Assembly (NCBI RefSeq): GCF_022761115.1
Contig: NZ_JAKWJS010000009.1
Span: 56,937 to 120,936 of the forward strand
Source: Dyella sp. RRB7
Lineage (GTDB): Bacteria; Pseudomonadota; Gammaproteobacteria; Xanthomonadales; Rhodanobacteraceae
Reading direction: 5' to 3'
DNA length: 64,000 bases
Shown here: piece after piece, positions 1-10,710 of the stretch
How positions within the stretch are numbered: the first letter of the stretch is position 1
Layout: every line of letters starts with the position of its first letter
Program-made: the position numbers and the translations under genes
Notes under the pieces: generated by a model
Told to the model about the DNA's origin: nothing
Seen by the model: the letters and a program-made list of their open reading frames with translations, nothing else
Database searches by the model: none

Positions 1-1338
1 CATGCGCTTTTCCAGATAGTGGATGTTCTGTCCACCCTGCTGGAACCCGGCGTCGGCCATGATGCGCTGCTGCAACGGGATATTGCACTTCACGCCTTCG
101 ATCACCGTCTCGGCCAGCGCCAGGCGCATGCGCGCAATCGCGGTTTCGCGATCGGGGCCGTGCACGATCAGCTTGCCGATCATCGAGTCGTAGTTCGGCG
201 GAATGCGATAGCCGTCGTACAGGTGCGTGTCCACGCGCACGCCCGGGCCACCCGGCGCCTCGAAGCGCTTTACCGTGCCCGGCGAGGGCAGGAAGGAGTC
301 GGGATCTTCCGCGTTGATGCGGCACTCGATGGCGTGGCCGTGGATCTGGATGTCTTCCTGGCGGATCGTGAGCTTCTCGCCGCCGGCGATCAGCAGCTGC
401 TCGCGCACCAGGTCGATGCCGGTGATCAGTTCGGTCACCGGATGCTCCACCTGGATGCGGGTGTTCATCTCGATGAAGTAGAAGCGGCCGTCCTCGAACA
501 GGAACTCGAAAGTGCCGGCGCCGCGATAGCCGATGCGCAGGCATGCATCCACGCACACCTTGCCGATCTGCTCGCGCTGCTCCGGCGTGATGCCCGGCGC
601 GGGCGCTTCTTCCACCACCTTCTGGTGGCGGCGCTGCATGGAGCAGTCGCGCTCGCCCAGGTGGATGGCGTTGCCCTGGCCGTCGGCCAGCACCTGGATT
701 TCCACGTGGCGCGGATTCTCCAGGAACTTCTCCATGTACACCTGATCGTTGCCGAAGGCCGCCTTGGCCTCCTGCTTGGTCATGGTGATGGCGTTGCCCA
801 GATGCGCCTCGGTGCGCACCACGCGCATGCCGCGACCGCCGCCGCCACCGGCGGCCTTGATGATCACCGGGTAGCCGATGTCGCGGGCGATGCGGATGTT
901 CTCATCCACGTTGTCGCCCAGCGGGCCGCCCGAGCCGGGCACGCACGGCACGCCGGCGGCCTTCATGGCGCGGATCGCCTCGACCTTGTCGCCCATCAGG
1001 CGAATCACCTCGGCGGTCGGGCCGATGAAGATGAAGCCGCTCTGCTCCACCTGTTCGGCGAAGTCGGCGCGTTCGGACAGAAAGCCGTAGCCAGGATGGA
1101 TGGCCTGGGCGTCGGTGATCTCCGCCGCCGCGATGATGCGCGGGATGTTGAGGTAGCTGTCGACCGAGGGGCCGGGGCCGATGCAGACCGATTCGTCGGC
1201 CAGGCCCACGTGCTTGAGGTTGCGATCCACGGTGGAGTGCACCGCCACGGTCTTGATGCCAAGACTGTTGCAGGCGCGCAGCACGCGCAGGGCGATTTCG
1301 CCGCGATTGGCGATGACGACTTTTTCGAGCTTGGGCAT
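1..1338 (-). CDS. accC: Biotin carboxylase subunit of acetyl-CoA carboxylase (cut at left edge)
   Basis: This subunit carboxylates the biotin on AccB using ATP and bicarbonate, the first step of fatty-acid synthesis. The protein starts [18 protein letters not shown], the standard AccC N-terminus. The glycine-rich ATP-grasp loop [12 protein letters not shown] and the [14 protein letters not shown] active-site segment are both intact. Codons 1-446 are visible and the frame leaves the window at base 1, so only the last few residues and the stop are missing. It lies 13 bp downstream of accB on the same strand, so the two are almost certainly co-transcribed. No defect is seen. Confidence 0.97.
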   Translation of the reverse strand, partial: MPKLEKVVIANRGEIALRVLRACNSLGIKTVAVHSTVDRNLKHVGLADESVCIGPGPSVDSYLNIPRIIAAAEITDAQAIHPGYGFLSERADFAEQVEQSGFIFIGPTAEVIRLMGDKVEAIRAMKAAGVPCVPGSGGPLGDNVDENIRIARDIGYPVIIKAAGGGGGRGMRVVRTEAHLGNAITMTKQEAKAAFGNDQVYMEKFLENPRHVEIQVLADGQGNAIHLGERDCSMQRRHQKVVEEAPAPGITPEQREQIGKVCVDACLRIGYRGAGTFEFLFEDGRFYFIEMNTRIQVEHPVTELITGIDLVREQLLIAGGEKLTIRQEDIQIHGHAIECRINAEDPDSFLPSPGTVKRFEAPGGPGVRVDTHLYDGYRIPPNYDSMIGKLIVHGPDRETAIARMRLALAETVIEGVKCNIPLQQRIMADAGFQQGGQNIHYLEKRM

Positions 1339-1351
1339 CGTCGCGGGCCGC

Positions 1352-1807
1352 TTAGGCGATCACGAACATGGGTTCGTCGAATTCCACCGGCTGGCCGTTA
1401 TCGACCAGGATGGCCTGCACGGTGCCGGAGACTTCGGCTTCGATCTGGTTGAACATCTTCATCGCTTCGATGATGCCCAGCGTTTCGCCAGCCTTGACCT
1501 GCTGGCCGACCTTCACGAACGCCGGGGCGCCCGGGCTGGCCGAGGCATAGAAGGTGCCGACCATCGGCGCCTTGATCACGTGGCCGGCCGGCAGCGCCGG
1601 GACCGCGGGGGCCGCTTCGACGGCCGCTGCGGCGGCCACGGGCGCGGCCACCGGGGCGGGTGCGGCGACCGGAGCGGCGGCCACGGTGACGGTGCCCTTG
1701 GGCACGCGCGACAGGCGGACGACTTCCTCGCCCTCCTTGATCTCCAGTTCCGCGAGGTTGGATTCCTCGAGCAGGTCAATAAGCTTCTTGATCTTGCGCA
1801 GGTCCAT
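1352..1807 (-). CDS. accB: Biotin carboxyl carrier protein of acetyl-CoA carboxylase
   Basis: AccB carries the biotin that moves CO2 from AccC to the carboxyltransferase. The 151-residue protein has the N-terminal [23 protein letters not shown] helix, an Ala/Pro-rich linker (about residues 44-73) and a C-terminal biotinyl domain. The biotinylation motif EAMKM places the modified lysine at K117. Length and architecture are normal. An AAAGGT ribosome-binding site lies just upstream. It sits between aroQ (68 bp upstream) and accC (13 bp downstream), an order familiar from Xanthomonas-type genomes. Confidence 0.97.
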   Translation of the reverse strand: MDLRKIKKLIDLLEESNLAELEIKEGEEVVRLSRVPKGTVTVAAAPVAAPAPVAAPVAAAAAVEAAPAVPALPAGHVIKAPMVGTFYASASPGAPAFVKVGQQVKAGETLGIIEAMKMFNQIEAEVSGTVQAILVDNGQPVEFDEPMFVIA

Positions 1808-1875
1808 GGTTCAAACCTTTTCGTTGGTGCCGCCGCAGCGGCCTGAAGTGGAATGGGGTGGCCGGTGGCCGTGAA

Positions 1876-2337
1876 TCAGGAGGCGGCGGGCGCCGCGGCC
1901 CGGTCGAGCCGGTGCAGGGCGGCGTCCAGCGCCAGCCGGTAGCTGTCTGCGCCAAAGCCGCAGATCACGCCCACGGCGATGTCCGAGAGATAGGAATGAC
2001 GGCGGAACGCTTCGCGTGCATGCACGTTGGACAGGTGCAGCTCAATGAACGGAATCGCCACCCCGGCCAGCGCGTCGCGCAAGGCGATGCTGGTATGGGT
2101 GAAGGCGCCCGGGTTGATCAGGATGATCGTGGTGCCGTCCAGGCGGGCCTGGTGGATGCGTTCGATCAGGCCATGCTCGGCGTTGGACTGCAGCGATTCC
2201 AGCGTGTGGCCAGCGGCCTGGGCACGCGCAGCGAGCAGGGCATCGATATCGGCCAGCGTGTCGCGGCCATAGACCTCTGGCTCGCGCACGCCCAACAGAT
2301 TGAGATTGGGCCCGTGCAGGACCAGGATCTTCGCCAC
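1876..2337 (-). CDS. aroQ: Type II 3-dehydroquinate dehydratase
   Basis: This enzyme dehydrates 3-dehydroquinate to 3-dehydroshikimate in the shikimate pathway. The 153-residue protein carries the type II signatures: [17 protein letters not shown] with the catalytic tyrosine at Y23, the [10 protein letters not shown] segment, and [17 protein letters not shown] with the conserved histidine and arginine. Full length for the family. About 150 bp separate it from the upstream tlpA gene, enough for its own promoter. The C-terminal alanine-rich tail is unremarkable. Confidence 0.97.
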   Translation of the reverse strand: MAKILVLHGPNLNLLGVREPEVYGRDTLADIDALLAARAQAAGHTLESLQSNAEHGLIERIHQARLDGTTIILINPGAFTHTSIALRDALAGVAIPFIELHLSNVHAREAFRRHSYLSDIAVGVICGFGADSYRLALDAALHRLDRAAAPAAS

Positions 2338-2487
2338 GCCGTTACCTTCGGTTGAGCCGGCAGGGCCGGCTTCCGGCGCGGAGTGTGCGCGTACTCGCCA
2401 ATGTTGTCCAGTTCGGCGCAGTTCGGCGATGTTTGAAGGAGAAGTTATCGTTAAACCGTGCGCTGACGTATGGCGACCGAAACCCTG

Positions 2488-3030
2488 TCAGGGCGCGCCC
2501 GGGGCCAGCCACTGCTGCAGGGTGTTGGCATCCAGGGCGCCCCGCCGGCTGGCCAGCACTCGCCCGCTTTCATCCAGAAGCACGCTGTAAGGCAGCAGTT
2601 CGCCGACGTTACCCAGTCGCAGCGAAGTGCTTGGACTGTCCAGGCTGCCCAGCAGCACCGGGTAGTTGAGCGGGTGGCTGGCCAGGAAGCTACGCACGTG
2701 TGGCGGATCGTCCATGGCGATGCCGACGATGATCGGCCCTTTTTCGCCGACGTTGGCCTGCGCCTTCACCAGTGCCGGCATTTCCTGCAGGCAGGGCCCG
2801 CACCAGGTCGCCCAGAAGTTGAGCAGTACCCGGCGGCCACGGTAGTCGGACAGGTGATGTTCCTTGCCATCCAGTCCGGCCAGGGCCAGGTCCGGCACGA
2901 TCTCGCCCGTTTCGACTACATGCACCCCTGCCGGCACCTTCGCGCGCTGGCTCGCATGCTGCATCCAGCCGCCAGCGGCGGCGACCAGCACGGCCAGCGC
3001 CAGGATGATCCCGTTGCTGCGGCTCAACAT
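2488..3030 (-). CDS. TlpA-like membrane-anchored thioredoxin (CGPC)
   Basis: A periplasmic thiol-disulfide protein of the TlpA/ResA group, expected to reduce a periplasmic partner. The start MLSRSN places a single N-terminal membrane anchor (about residues 6-24) ahead of a thioredoxin fold containing FWATWCGPCLQE. Its ATG overlaps the TGA of dsbD (TGATG, shared base 3030), so translation is probably coupled and DsbD is the obvious electron donor. The start is preferred over upstream in-frame codons because those lie inside dsbD and would remove the N-terminal anchor. The partner cannot be told from the sequence. Confidence 0.9.
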   Translation of the reverse strand: MLSRSNGIILALAVLVAAAGGWMQHASQRAKVPAGVHVVETGEIVPDLALAGLDGKEHHLSDYRGRRVLLNFWATWCGPCLQEMPALVKAQANVGEKGPIIVGIAMDDPPHVRSFLASHPLNYPVLLGSLDSPSTSLRLGNVGELLPYSVLLDESGRVLASRRGALDANTLQQWLAPGAP

Positions 3031-5219
3031 CACGGGGTGCTGGCCACGGGCGTCCCGGCAGCCTTGGTCAGGGCCTCCTCGACCAGCGAGGGGGTGAGCA
3101 CGGTGGGCAGCTTGCGACCTTCGCCGCCATCCTTGGGGAACACCACGTAGAGCGGCACGCCGGGCGAGTGGTACTGCTGCAGGAACGCGGCGATGGTGTC
3201 GTTCACGTCGGTCCAGTCGCCCTTCATGTAGACCGCGCCGGTGCGCTTGAGCAGGTCGCGGAACGCGTCGGTGTCGAGCACGGCGTGTTCGTTGGCCTTG
3301 CAGGTGATACACCAGTCGGCGGTCATGTCCACGAATACCGGCGTGCCGGTCTTGCGCAGCTCAGCCAGTTTCTCCGGGGAGTAGGCGACCATCTGCGTCG
3401 GGGTTGATACGTGGGCGAGGCAGTACAGCGGCACCAGCGTAAGCAGCGCCAGCACCACCACCAAGGCGCGGCTCGGCGCACCGCGCGAGCGGCTGCGTTC
3501 GAACCACCACAACGTCATCGCCAGCAACACCGCCGCCACCAGCACCAGGCCCACGGCGTCGGCGCCGCGCTGGTGTGCCAGCACCCACACCAGCCACACG
3601 GCGGTCAGGTACATCGGGAACGCCAGCGCCTGCTTGAGCGTTTCCATCCACGCGCCCGGGCGCGGCAGCAGGCGCGCCAGCGCGGGCACGAAGCCGATCA
3701 GCAGGAACGGCAGCGCCAGGCCCACGCCCAGCATCAGGAACACCAGCAGGGCGTTGAGCATCGGCGCGGCGAACGCATAGGTCAGCGCGCTGCCCATGAA
3801 CGGTGCCGTGCATGGGCTGGCGACGGCGACGGCGAGCACGCCGGTAAAGAAATCGCCCGCATGGCCCGAGCGCGAGGCCAGCGACTGGCCCACATTGCCC
3901 AGCGAGGTGCCGAACTGCACCACGCCCGACATCGACAGGCCCACCGCCAGCATCACGCAGGCCAGCACGCCCACCACCAGCGGCTGCTGCAGCTGGGCGC
4001 CCCAGCCCAGCGCATGGCCGGCTGAACGCAATGAGGCGATGACGATGCCGATCAAGGCGAAGCTGCACAGCACGCCAGCGGTATAGAAGAGCGCATGCGA
4101 GCGTGCCTTGGCGTGGCTTTCGCCGCTTTCCAGCAGGCCGACCACCTTGATCGACAGCACGGGCAGCACGCACGGCATCAGGTTCAGCACCAGGCCGCCG
4201 CCGAGCGCGAACAGCAGGGCGACAAGCAGGCTTACTTCAAGCGCGGGCGTGGCATTCGCCGGGGGCATTTCGGGGGCGGGTTCCGTTGCACTGCCTGCCG
4301 TCGGCGTGGCGCCACCCAAATCGATGCTCAGCGCCCGCGTCATCAGCGGATAGCACAGGCCGCCGTCCTGGCAGCCCTGGAAGCTGGCTTCGACCTCCAG
4401 TGTCTTGCGGCCGGCGGTATCGCCCTCGATGGCCACGGGCAGTTCGAGCTGGTCGAAGTACACCGTGGTCTGCCCGAAATGGGCGTCCTGATGCGACACG
4501 CCGGCGGGCCACGCGGGCGAGCCCAGGCGCAGGCCATCGGCGTTCTTCAGCCGCAGCGTGGTCTGGTCGCGGTAGAGGTAGTAGCCCTTGGGCAGGGTCC
4601 AGCGCAGCAGCAGGTGCTGGCGGTCGGTGGCCACGGCCTCGAAGCGGAAGGCCTGTTCGGCCGGCAGCGGTGCGTTGTCCAGCCCGCCCTTGTTGCCTGC
4701 GCCCAGCTTGCCCAGCGCGGCACCCAGCGAGTTGGCCGGGTCGGGCGCGCTGGCGTCGGCGGGCAGTTCGAGATCCAGTTGTTCGGTATGGGGGGGATAG
4801 CAGATCTTGGGGTCGACCTCGTGGCAGCCCTGGTACTGCACGCTCAGCTTGAGCCGGCGGGCGCCGGTTGCCAGTGTGTAGGGCAAGCTGACGTCGATGC
4901 TGTGGTGATATGTCTCGACGTCGCCGAGGTATTCGTCGTGATGTTTCTCGCCATCCGGCAGCTGGGCATCGCCCAGCGTCACGCCGTCGCCCGGCTTGAA
5001 CTTCATGCGGCCGCGATAGAGGTAATAGTCCGGCGCAATGGTCCAGTGCAGCTTGAGCACGCCCGGGGTGGAGGCGTCGGCGCTGAGCTTGTAGGCCTCG
5101 GTCACCGGCAGCAGGCCGTCGGTGTCATCCTGCGCGAAGGCGGGAAGACACAGCGTCAGCCACAGGCAGAGCAGGACAGTGAAACGGGCGGCCAGGCGGC
5201 CGGGATGGATCAGACGCAT
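3030..5219 (-). CDS. dsbD: Thiol:disulfide interchange protein DsbD with two N-terminal alpha domains
   Basis: DsbD moves electrons from cytoplasmic thioredoxin across the inner membrane to periplasmic thiol proteins. A signal peptide (cleavage near AFA-Q, residue 29) precedes two DsbD-alpha-like modules. Each has a YYLYR strand and a cysteine pair: C132/C140 (QGC...ICYPP) and C283/C289 (QGC...LCYPL). The membrane domain follows from about residue 328, with the conserved MPCVLPVLS and SPCTAPFMG cysteines, then a C-terminal thioredoxin domain with C637-I-T-C640. E. coli DsbD has one alpha domain and is about 565 residues; this one has 729. It is coupled to the tlpA-like gene downstream. Confidence 0.95.
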   Translation of the reverse strand: MRLIHPGRLAARFTVLLCLWLTLCLPAFAQDDTDGLLPVTEAYKLSADASTPGVLKLHWTIAPDYYLYRGRMKFKPGDGVTLGDAQLPDGEKHHDEYLGDVETYHHSIDVSLPYTLATGARRLKLSVQYQGCHEVDPKICYPPHTEQLDLELPADASAPDPANSLGAALGKLGAGNKGGLDNAPLPAEQAFRFEAVATDRQHLLLRWTLPKGYYLYRDQTTLRLKNADGLRLGSPAWPAGVSHQDAHFGQTTVYFDQLELPVAIEGDTAGRKTLEVEASFQGCQDGGLCYPLMTRALSIDLGGATPTAGSATEPAPEMPPANATPALEVSLLVALLFALGGGLVLNLMPCVLPVLSIKVVGLLESGESHAKARSHALFYTAGVLCSFALIGIVIASLRSAGHALGWGAQLQQPLVVGVLACVMLAVGLSMSGVVQFGTSLGNVGQSLASRSGHAGDFFTGVLAVAVASPCTAPFMGSALTYAFAAPMLNALLVFLMLGVGLALPFLLIGFVPALARLLPRPGAWMETLKQALAFPMYLTAVWLVWVLAHQRGADAVGLVLVAAVLLAMTLWWFERSRSRGAPSRALVVVLALLTLVPLYCLAHVSTPTQMVAYSPEKLAELRKTGTPVFVDMTADWCITCKANEHAVLDTDAFRDLLKRTGAVYMKGDWTDVNDTIAAFLQQYHSPGVPLYVVFPKDGGEGRKLPTVLTPSLVEEALTKAAGTPVASTP

Positions 5220-5319
5220 TGCGGCTCCAGCGTGGAGAGACCTGCGCCGGGGCGCGGGAGAGCTGAGGATTATGGCTCAGCTGGCGCCGCCGGGCCGATG
5301 TCTTCTGGACAACGCGCGC

Positions 5320-6249
5320 TCAGCCCTGTTCCATGCCCGCGTTTTCAGGCAGCGGCGGCCGCGGGGCGCGCAGGTGCAGGAACCCGGTGGTCAACGCCAC
5401 CCCGAGCAGGATCACGGTGCAACCGCCGGCCATGGCCAGGGTGACCGGCTCGTGCAGAAACAGCAGCCCCCACAGCACGCCAAACACCGGGATCAGGTAC
5501 AGCACCGCCATGCTCCGCGTGGCGCCGATGCGGGCCATCAGCCGGTAGAACAGCACATAGGCCAGCGACGTACAGGCCGCGGCCAGGCCAAACATCGCCA
5601 GCCATGCCTGGACGCCCGGGGTCCGGGCTGGCCACATCCATAGCGTGAAGGGCAGCAACAACGCGGCGGCGGCAAGCTGGCTACCGGTGGCCACGCTCAA
5701 CGGCGCCACGCCGCGCAGGCGTCGCTGGCTGTAGTGGGCGCCGAAGGCGTAGCAGACATTGGCGCCCACACAGGCGGCCATGGCCCAGCCGGTCGGGGCG
5801 TGGCTGTGGCCGAACCCCACCGTACCGGCCACCAGCCATACCACGCCAGTCAGGCCGATCACCAGGCCGCTGGCGCGAATCGCATCCAGCCGTTCGCCGA
5901 ACCACAGCCAGCCGGAAAGCGCCACCAGCAGCGGCGCGATGGCATCGGAAATGGCCGATACGCCGGCCGGCAGGCTTTGCGCCGCATACGAAAACAGCAC
6001 GAACGGCAACGCCGAATTGGCGATGCCCACCACCGCGATGGGGCGCCAGTGCGCCCGCATCTCCGCCATGCGCGGGCGCGAGGCCAGCAGCGGCAGCGAA
6101 CACAGCGCCGCGCCGATGGCGCGCATGCCGGCCAGCGCCATGCTGCCGAACTGGTCCGCGCCCATGCGCATGAACAGGAACGATGCGCCCCACAAGGCGC
6201 CCAGCAACAGCAGTGCGGCAAGGTCGGACTTCTTCATGTGCGTGTGCAT
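5320..6249 (-). CDS. EamA/DMT-family permease
   Basis: A drug/metabolite transporter family inner-membrane protein of about 309 residues with two EamA repeats and roughly ten hydrophobic segments. The first repeat begins AALLLLGALWGASFLFMRMG, and a second EamA half starts around WAMAACVGANVCYAFGAHY. The substrate is unknown; family members export amino acids, metabolites or drugs. Two ATG starts, 6249 and 6237 (MKKSDL), are equally plausible. It is separated from the GST gene by a palindromic repeat and from dsbD by 100 bp, which contain a 7-bp hairpin at 5261-5282. Confidence 0.88.
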   Translation of the reverse strand: MHTHMKKSDLAALLLLGALWGASFLFMRMGADQFGSMALAGMRAIGAALCSLPLLASRPRMAEMRAHWRPIAVVGIANSALPFVLFSYAAQSLPAGVSAISDAIAPLLVALSGWLWFGERLDAIRASGLVIGLTGVVWLVAGTVGFGHSHAPTGWAMAACVGANVCYAFGAHYSQRRLRGVAPLSVATGSQLAAAALLLPFTLWMWPARTPGVQAWLAMFGLAAACTSLAYVLFYRLMARIGATRSMAVLYLIPVFGVLWGLLFLHEPVTLAMAGGCTVILLGVALTTGFLHLRAPRPPLPENAGMEQG

Positions 6250-6270
6250 GGCGAGGCTCGATGCTTTGGC

Positions 6271-6351
6271 TCGTCATGCCTGCGAGGGCAGGCATCCGGT
6301 GCCTTTCCGGCACGGCGAAAGGCGCTGGATGCCGCGCCCGCTGGCATGACT
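6271..6351. repeat. REP/BIME-like nested inverted repeat
   Basis: An intergenic palindromic unit. The outer arms are GTCATGCC (6273-6280) and GGCATGAC (6343-6350). Nested arms are GGCATCC (6291-6297) with GGATGCC (6327-6333), and GCCTTT (6301-6306) with AAAGGC (6318-6323). The layout matches the dispersed paired-hairpin repeats common in Xanthomonadales intergenic DNA, here in a degenerate form. It lies between the same-strand GST and EamA genes and may stabilise or attenuate a shared transcript. Confidence 0.65.
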
Positions 6352-6419
6352 GATGAGGAGATGCAGGGCTTGCACGGCACAGGCTACGGCAGGGCGCTGC
6401 CAGAACCTGTCAGCAGCCT

Positions 6420-7112
6420 TCAGCGCGGCGCGCCCTGGCCGAACAGCACGCGCCGTTCCTCCTCGGACAGCGCCTGCTTCGGCGTATAGGCGTTCTCGAC
6501 GCCGGCATAAGTGCGCAGCGTCGCCGGCCGCGCCGAGATGGTTTCGAACCAGCGCGCCACGTGCGGGAAATCCGCCAGATCCTGGCCATGCGCCTGGTGC
6601 GGCACGATCCACGGATAGCAGGCGATATCGGCGATGGAGAAGGCGCCGGCGATGAACTCCCGGTCGGCCAGCCGCCGGTTCAGCACGCCATACAGTCGTG
6701 CCGTTTCGCGGGTGTAGCGATCGATCGCATAAGGCACCTTCTCGGGAGCGTAGACGTTGAAGTGGCCGATCTGGCCGGCCATCGGCCCCAGCCCGGCCAC
6801 CTGCCAGAACAGCCATTGCAGCACTTCGGCCCGGCCATGGGTGTCGGTGGGGACGAAGCGGCCGATCTTGTCCGCGAGATACAGCAGGATCGCGCCCGAT
6901 TCGAACATGCTCAGCGGTGCGCCACCGCCTGCCGGCTCGTTGTCGACGATGGCCGGGATCTTGTTGTTGGGCGAAATGGCCAGGAAGGCCGGCTCGAACT
7001 GCTCGCCCTGGCTCAGGCTTACCGGGTGCACCACATAGGGCAGGCCCGCTTCCTCCAGGAACAGCTTGGCCTTGAGGCCGTTCGGGGTGGCGGCGAAATA
7101 CAGCTCGATCAT
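6420..7112 (-). CDS. Glutathione S-transferase, Ure2p/YfcG-like (Nu class)
   Basis: A cytoplasmic GST-fold protein of 230 residues. The N-terminal thioredoxin-like domain contains SPNNKIPAIVD and FESGAILLYLADK, the glutathione-binding cis-proline and ES motifs. The helical domain has GLGPMAGQIGHFNVYAPEKV, typical of the YfcG/YghU (Ure2p-like) class, which acts as a disulfide-bond oxidoreductase in E. coli. The exact substrate is not predictable. It is transcribed alone or with the downstream EamA gene. Confidence 0.9.
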   Translation of the reverse strand: MIELYFAATPNGLKAKLFLEEAGLPYVVHPVSLSQGEQFEPAFLAISPNNKIPAIVDNEPAGGGAPLSMFESGAILLYLADKIGRFVPTDTHGRAEVLQWLFWQVAGLGPMAGQIGHFNVYAPEKVPYAIDRYTRETARLYGVLNRRLADREFIAGAFSIADIACYPWIVPHQAHGQDLADFPHVARWFETISARPATLRTYAGVENAYTPKQALSEEERRVLFGQGAPR

Positions 7113-7236
7113 GGGAAGGCTCCACGGTTGGCTGGCAGCGATGGCGCAGTGTGGGCGGGCCAGTGGCCGCGTAACAGCGCCAATTCAGGAGAAATCCCGG
7201 TAGCCGTTGCGGTGGATGACCGCGACGGTCACCGAG

Positions 7237-7557
7237 CTACCGGGAAGGATCGCTCACCCAGTCGAGATAGGCCTGGTGGCCCTGCGTCACCGGCACCGCG
7301 ATCAGCTCCGGCAATTCATAGGGGTGCAGCGCCAGGATGCGCTCCTTCAGGGCGGCGAAGCGGGCTTCGGTGGTCTTGATGAGCAGCAACTCCTCGCTGT
7401 CCGTGGTCACCGCGCCTTTCCAGCGATAGGTGGAACGGATGCCGGGCAGGTGGTTGACGCAGGCCGCCAGGCCTTCGCCCACCACCGCCTCGGCCAGGGC
7501 CTGGGCGCTGGCGGCATCGGGGCAGCTGCAATAGCAGAGCAGGACGGGATCGGGCAT
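7237..7557 (-). CDS. cutA: CutA1 divalent-cation tolerance protein
   Basis: A small trimeric ferredoxin-like-fold protein of 106 residues. Conserved blocks are VLLCYCSCPDAASA, LAACVNHLPGIRSTYRWKG, ELLLIKTT and HPYELPELIAVPV, the last being the family hallmark. It is linked genetically to copper and divalent-cation tolerance in E. coli, with an unsettled biochemical role. Its ATG overlaps the stop of the upstream aldolase gene (TGATG at 7559-7555), so the two are translationally coupled. Confidence 0.95.
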   Translation of the reverse strand: MPDPVLLCYCSCPDAASAQALAEAVVGEGLAACVNHLPGIRSTYRWKGAVTTDSEELLLIKTTEARFAALKERILALHPYELPELIAVPVTQGHQAYLDWVSDPSR

Positions 7558-8243
7558 CAGGGCTTCACCGACATCAGGCCATAGTGGGCGAATTTTTCCA
7601 GCACCTCGGTGATTTCCCCGTCAGTCAGCAGCACCGGCTTGCCGACCTGCCGCGCCAGGGCGTATTGCCGGGCCAGGTTTTCCACCTCGATGGCGCGCCA
7701 CATGGCCTGCGCCAGGGTGGTGCCGGTGGCGAGCATGCCGTGGTTGGCCATCAGGCAGGCCAGGCGTCCCTCCAGCGCCTGCAATACCGCGTCGGACAAG
7801 GCCTGGGTGCCGTAGGTGTGGTAATCGGCGCAGCGGATCGAATCGCCGCCGCCCACGGCGATCATGTAGTGCGCGGCGGGAATGGCCAGGCGGCACATCG
7901 CCAGCGCGGTGCTGTACGGCGGGTGCACGTGCACCACGGCGTGGACGTCGGGGCGGGCGGCATAGATATCGCGATGAAAGCGCCACTCGCTGGACGGGCG
8001 CAGCGGATGCGCGTAATGCCCGGCCATGTCCACCAGCACGACGTCGTCCGCGGCCAGACCCTCGTAAGGCGTGCCGCTGGGCGTGATCAGGAAGCCCGCC
8101 CCGCAGCGGGCGCTCAGGTTGCCCGAGGTGCCCTGGCTCAGGCCGGAAGCGGCCAGCTTCGCCCCCTGGGCGACGATGTCCTTGCGTAGCGTCAGCTCGG
8201 CGCTCACTGCCTTGGCGACCCGGATGGTGTGGCGGGCCGCCAT
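7557..8243 (-). CDS. Class II aldolase/adducin-family protein (FucA-like)
   Basis: A zinc-dependent class II aldolase-fold enzyme of 228 residues, similar in plan to L-fuculose-1-phosphate aldolase. Visible are GTSGNLSAR, the LITPSGTPYEGL phosphate-binding segment, the SSEWRFHRDIY stretch with the catalytic acid, the metal-binding histidines in VVHVHPPYSTALA, and ANHGML near the C-terminus. The ATG at 8243 (MAARHTIRV) is chosen because the upstream in-frame extension is unlike the family and runs toward the groES promoter. The physiological substrate is unknown. It is divergent from groES. Confidence 0.88.
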   Translation of the reverse strand: MAARHTIRVAKAVSAELTLRKDIVAQGAKLAASGLSQGTSGNLSARCGAGFLITPSGTPYEGLAADDVVLVDMAGHYAHPLRPSSEWRFHRDIYAARPDVHAVVHVHPPYSTALAMCRLAIPAAHYMIAVGGGDSIRCADYHTYGTQALSDAVLQALEGRLACLMANHGMLATGTTLAQAMWRAIEVENLARQYALARQVGKPVLLTDGEITEVLEKFAHYGLMSVKP

Positions 8244-8374
8244 CGTCGTCGCTCCCGGCGCGGCTGTCGATAGGGGCGGCTGGAGGGCCTGGGGTGTGCA
8301 ATTTTCCCTGTCCGGGCTCTTGAAAGCCCTCCATGGCCCCCCATTAGTGAACTCAGCCATCGGACCGGCGCCTC

Positions 8375-8402
8375 TTGCAGGGGGGCTTTGCGTCGTTAGA
8401 AT
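8375..8402 (+). promoter_or_regulatory. Sigma-70-type promoter of groESL
   Basis: TTGCAG at 8375-8380 and TAGAAT at 8397-8402 are separated by 16 bp, a fair housekeeping promoter. The -10 box ends on the first base of the CIRCE operator, so the transcription start would lie inside the operator. This is the arrangement expected for HrcA repression. Confidence 0.7.
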
Positions 8403-8428
8403 TGGCACTCACCTCCGGGGAGTGCTAA
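8402..8428 (+). promoter_or_regulatory. CIRCE operator (HrcA binding site) upstream of groES
   Basis: TTGGCACTC (8402-8410), a 9-bp spacer, then GAGTGCTAA (8420-8428). This matches the CIRCE consensus TTAGCACTC-N9-GAGTGCTAA with one mismatch. It lies 72 bp before the groES start and overlaps the predicted transcription start. HrcA is not encoded in the window. Confidence 0.95.
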
Positions 8429-8500
8429 CAAGCGCCAGCATAGGCGTCGCTCCGGGGTACCACTTTTGTCCAACCCATCCAACCAAGCTGGAGCCCACCC

Positions 8501-8794
8501 ATGAGCAAACTGCGTCCGCTGCACGATCGCGTCATCGTCAAGCGTCTCGAAGAAGAGCGCGTCTCCGCTGGCGGCATCGTCATCCCCGACAGCGCCACCG
8601 AAAAGCCGACCCGCGGCAAGGTCATCGCTGCCGGTGCTGGCCGCATCCTGGAAGACGGCAAGGTCCGCCCGATGTCGGTGAAGGAAGGCGACACCGTGCT
8701 GTTCGGCAAGTACGCCGGCCAGGAAATCAAGATCGACGGCGAAGAGCTGGTCTTCCTCAAGGAAGACGACATCGTCGCGGTGATCGAAGGCTAA
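8501..8794 (+). CDS. groES: Co-chaperonin GroES
   Basis: The 10-kDa lid of the GroEL folding chamber, cytoplasmic. The 97-residue protein begins [15 protein letters not shown]. It contains the mobile-loop segment (about residues 17-35, [13 protein letters not shown]) and ends with the usual [20 protein letters not shown] tail. A GGAG ribosome-binding site precedes it. It is transcribed with groEL, 54 bp downstream, from the CIRCE-regulated promoter. Confidence 0.99.
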   Translation: MSKLRPLHDRVIVKRLEEERVSAGGIVIPDSATEKPTRGKVIAAGAGRILEDGKVRPMSVKEGDTVLFGKYAGQEIKIDGEELVFLKEDDIVAVIEG

Positions 8795-10492
<1,698 letters not shown>

Positions 10493-10521
10493 GTCCGGCT
10501 CTCCAACGCCTAGCTACGAAG

Positions 10522-10550
10522 AAAACCCCGCCTCGCGCGGGGTTTTCTTT
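10522..10550 (+). terminator. Rho-independent terminator of groESL
   Basis: Perfect 10-bp stem AAAACCCCGC (10522-10531) / GCGGGGTTTT (10537-10546) with a 5-nt loop, followed by more T residues. It lies 30 bp after the groEL stop. Confidence 0.92.
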
Positions 10551-10710
10551 TGGGCGCACGCAGGCGGGCGTTCACGCCCAGCGCGATGCGCAAAAACATG
10601 CGAGGGGCCGCCTTGATCTTGCCGTGCAGCGTGTTGCCGCATACGCGGATGGGACGTCCGATTCATGCTAATTTGCGGGCTCGTTTTCGTGTCCGCGCAG
10701 TGAGAAGTTG

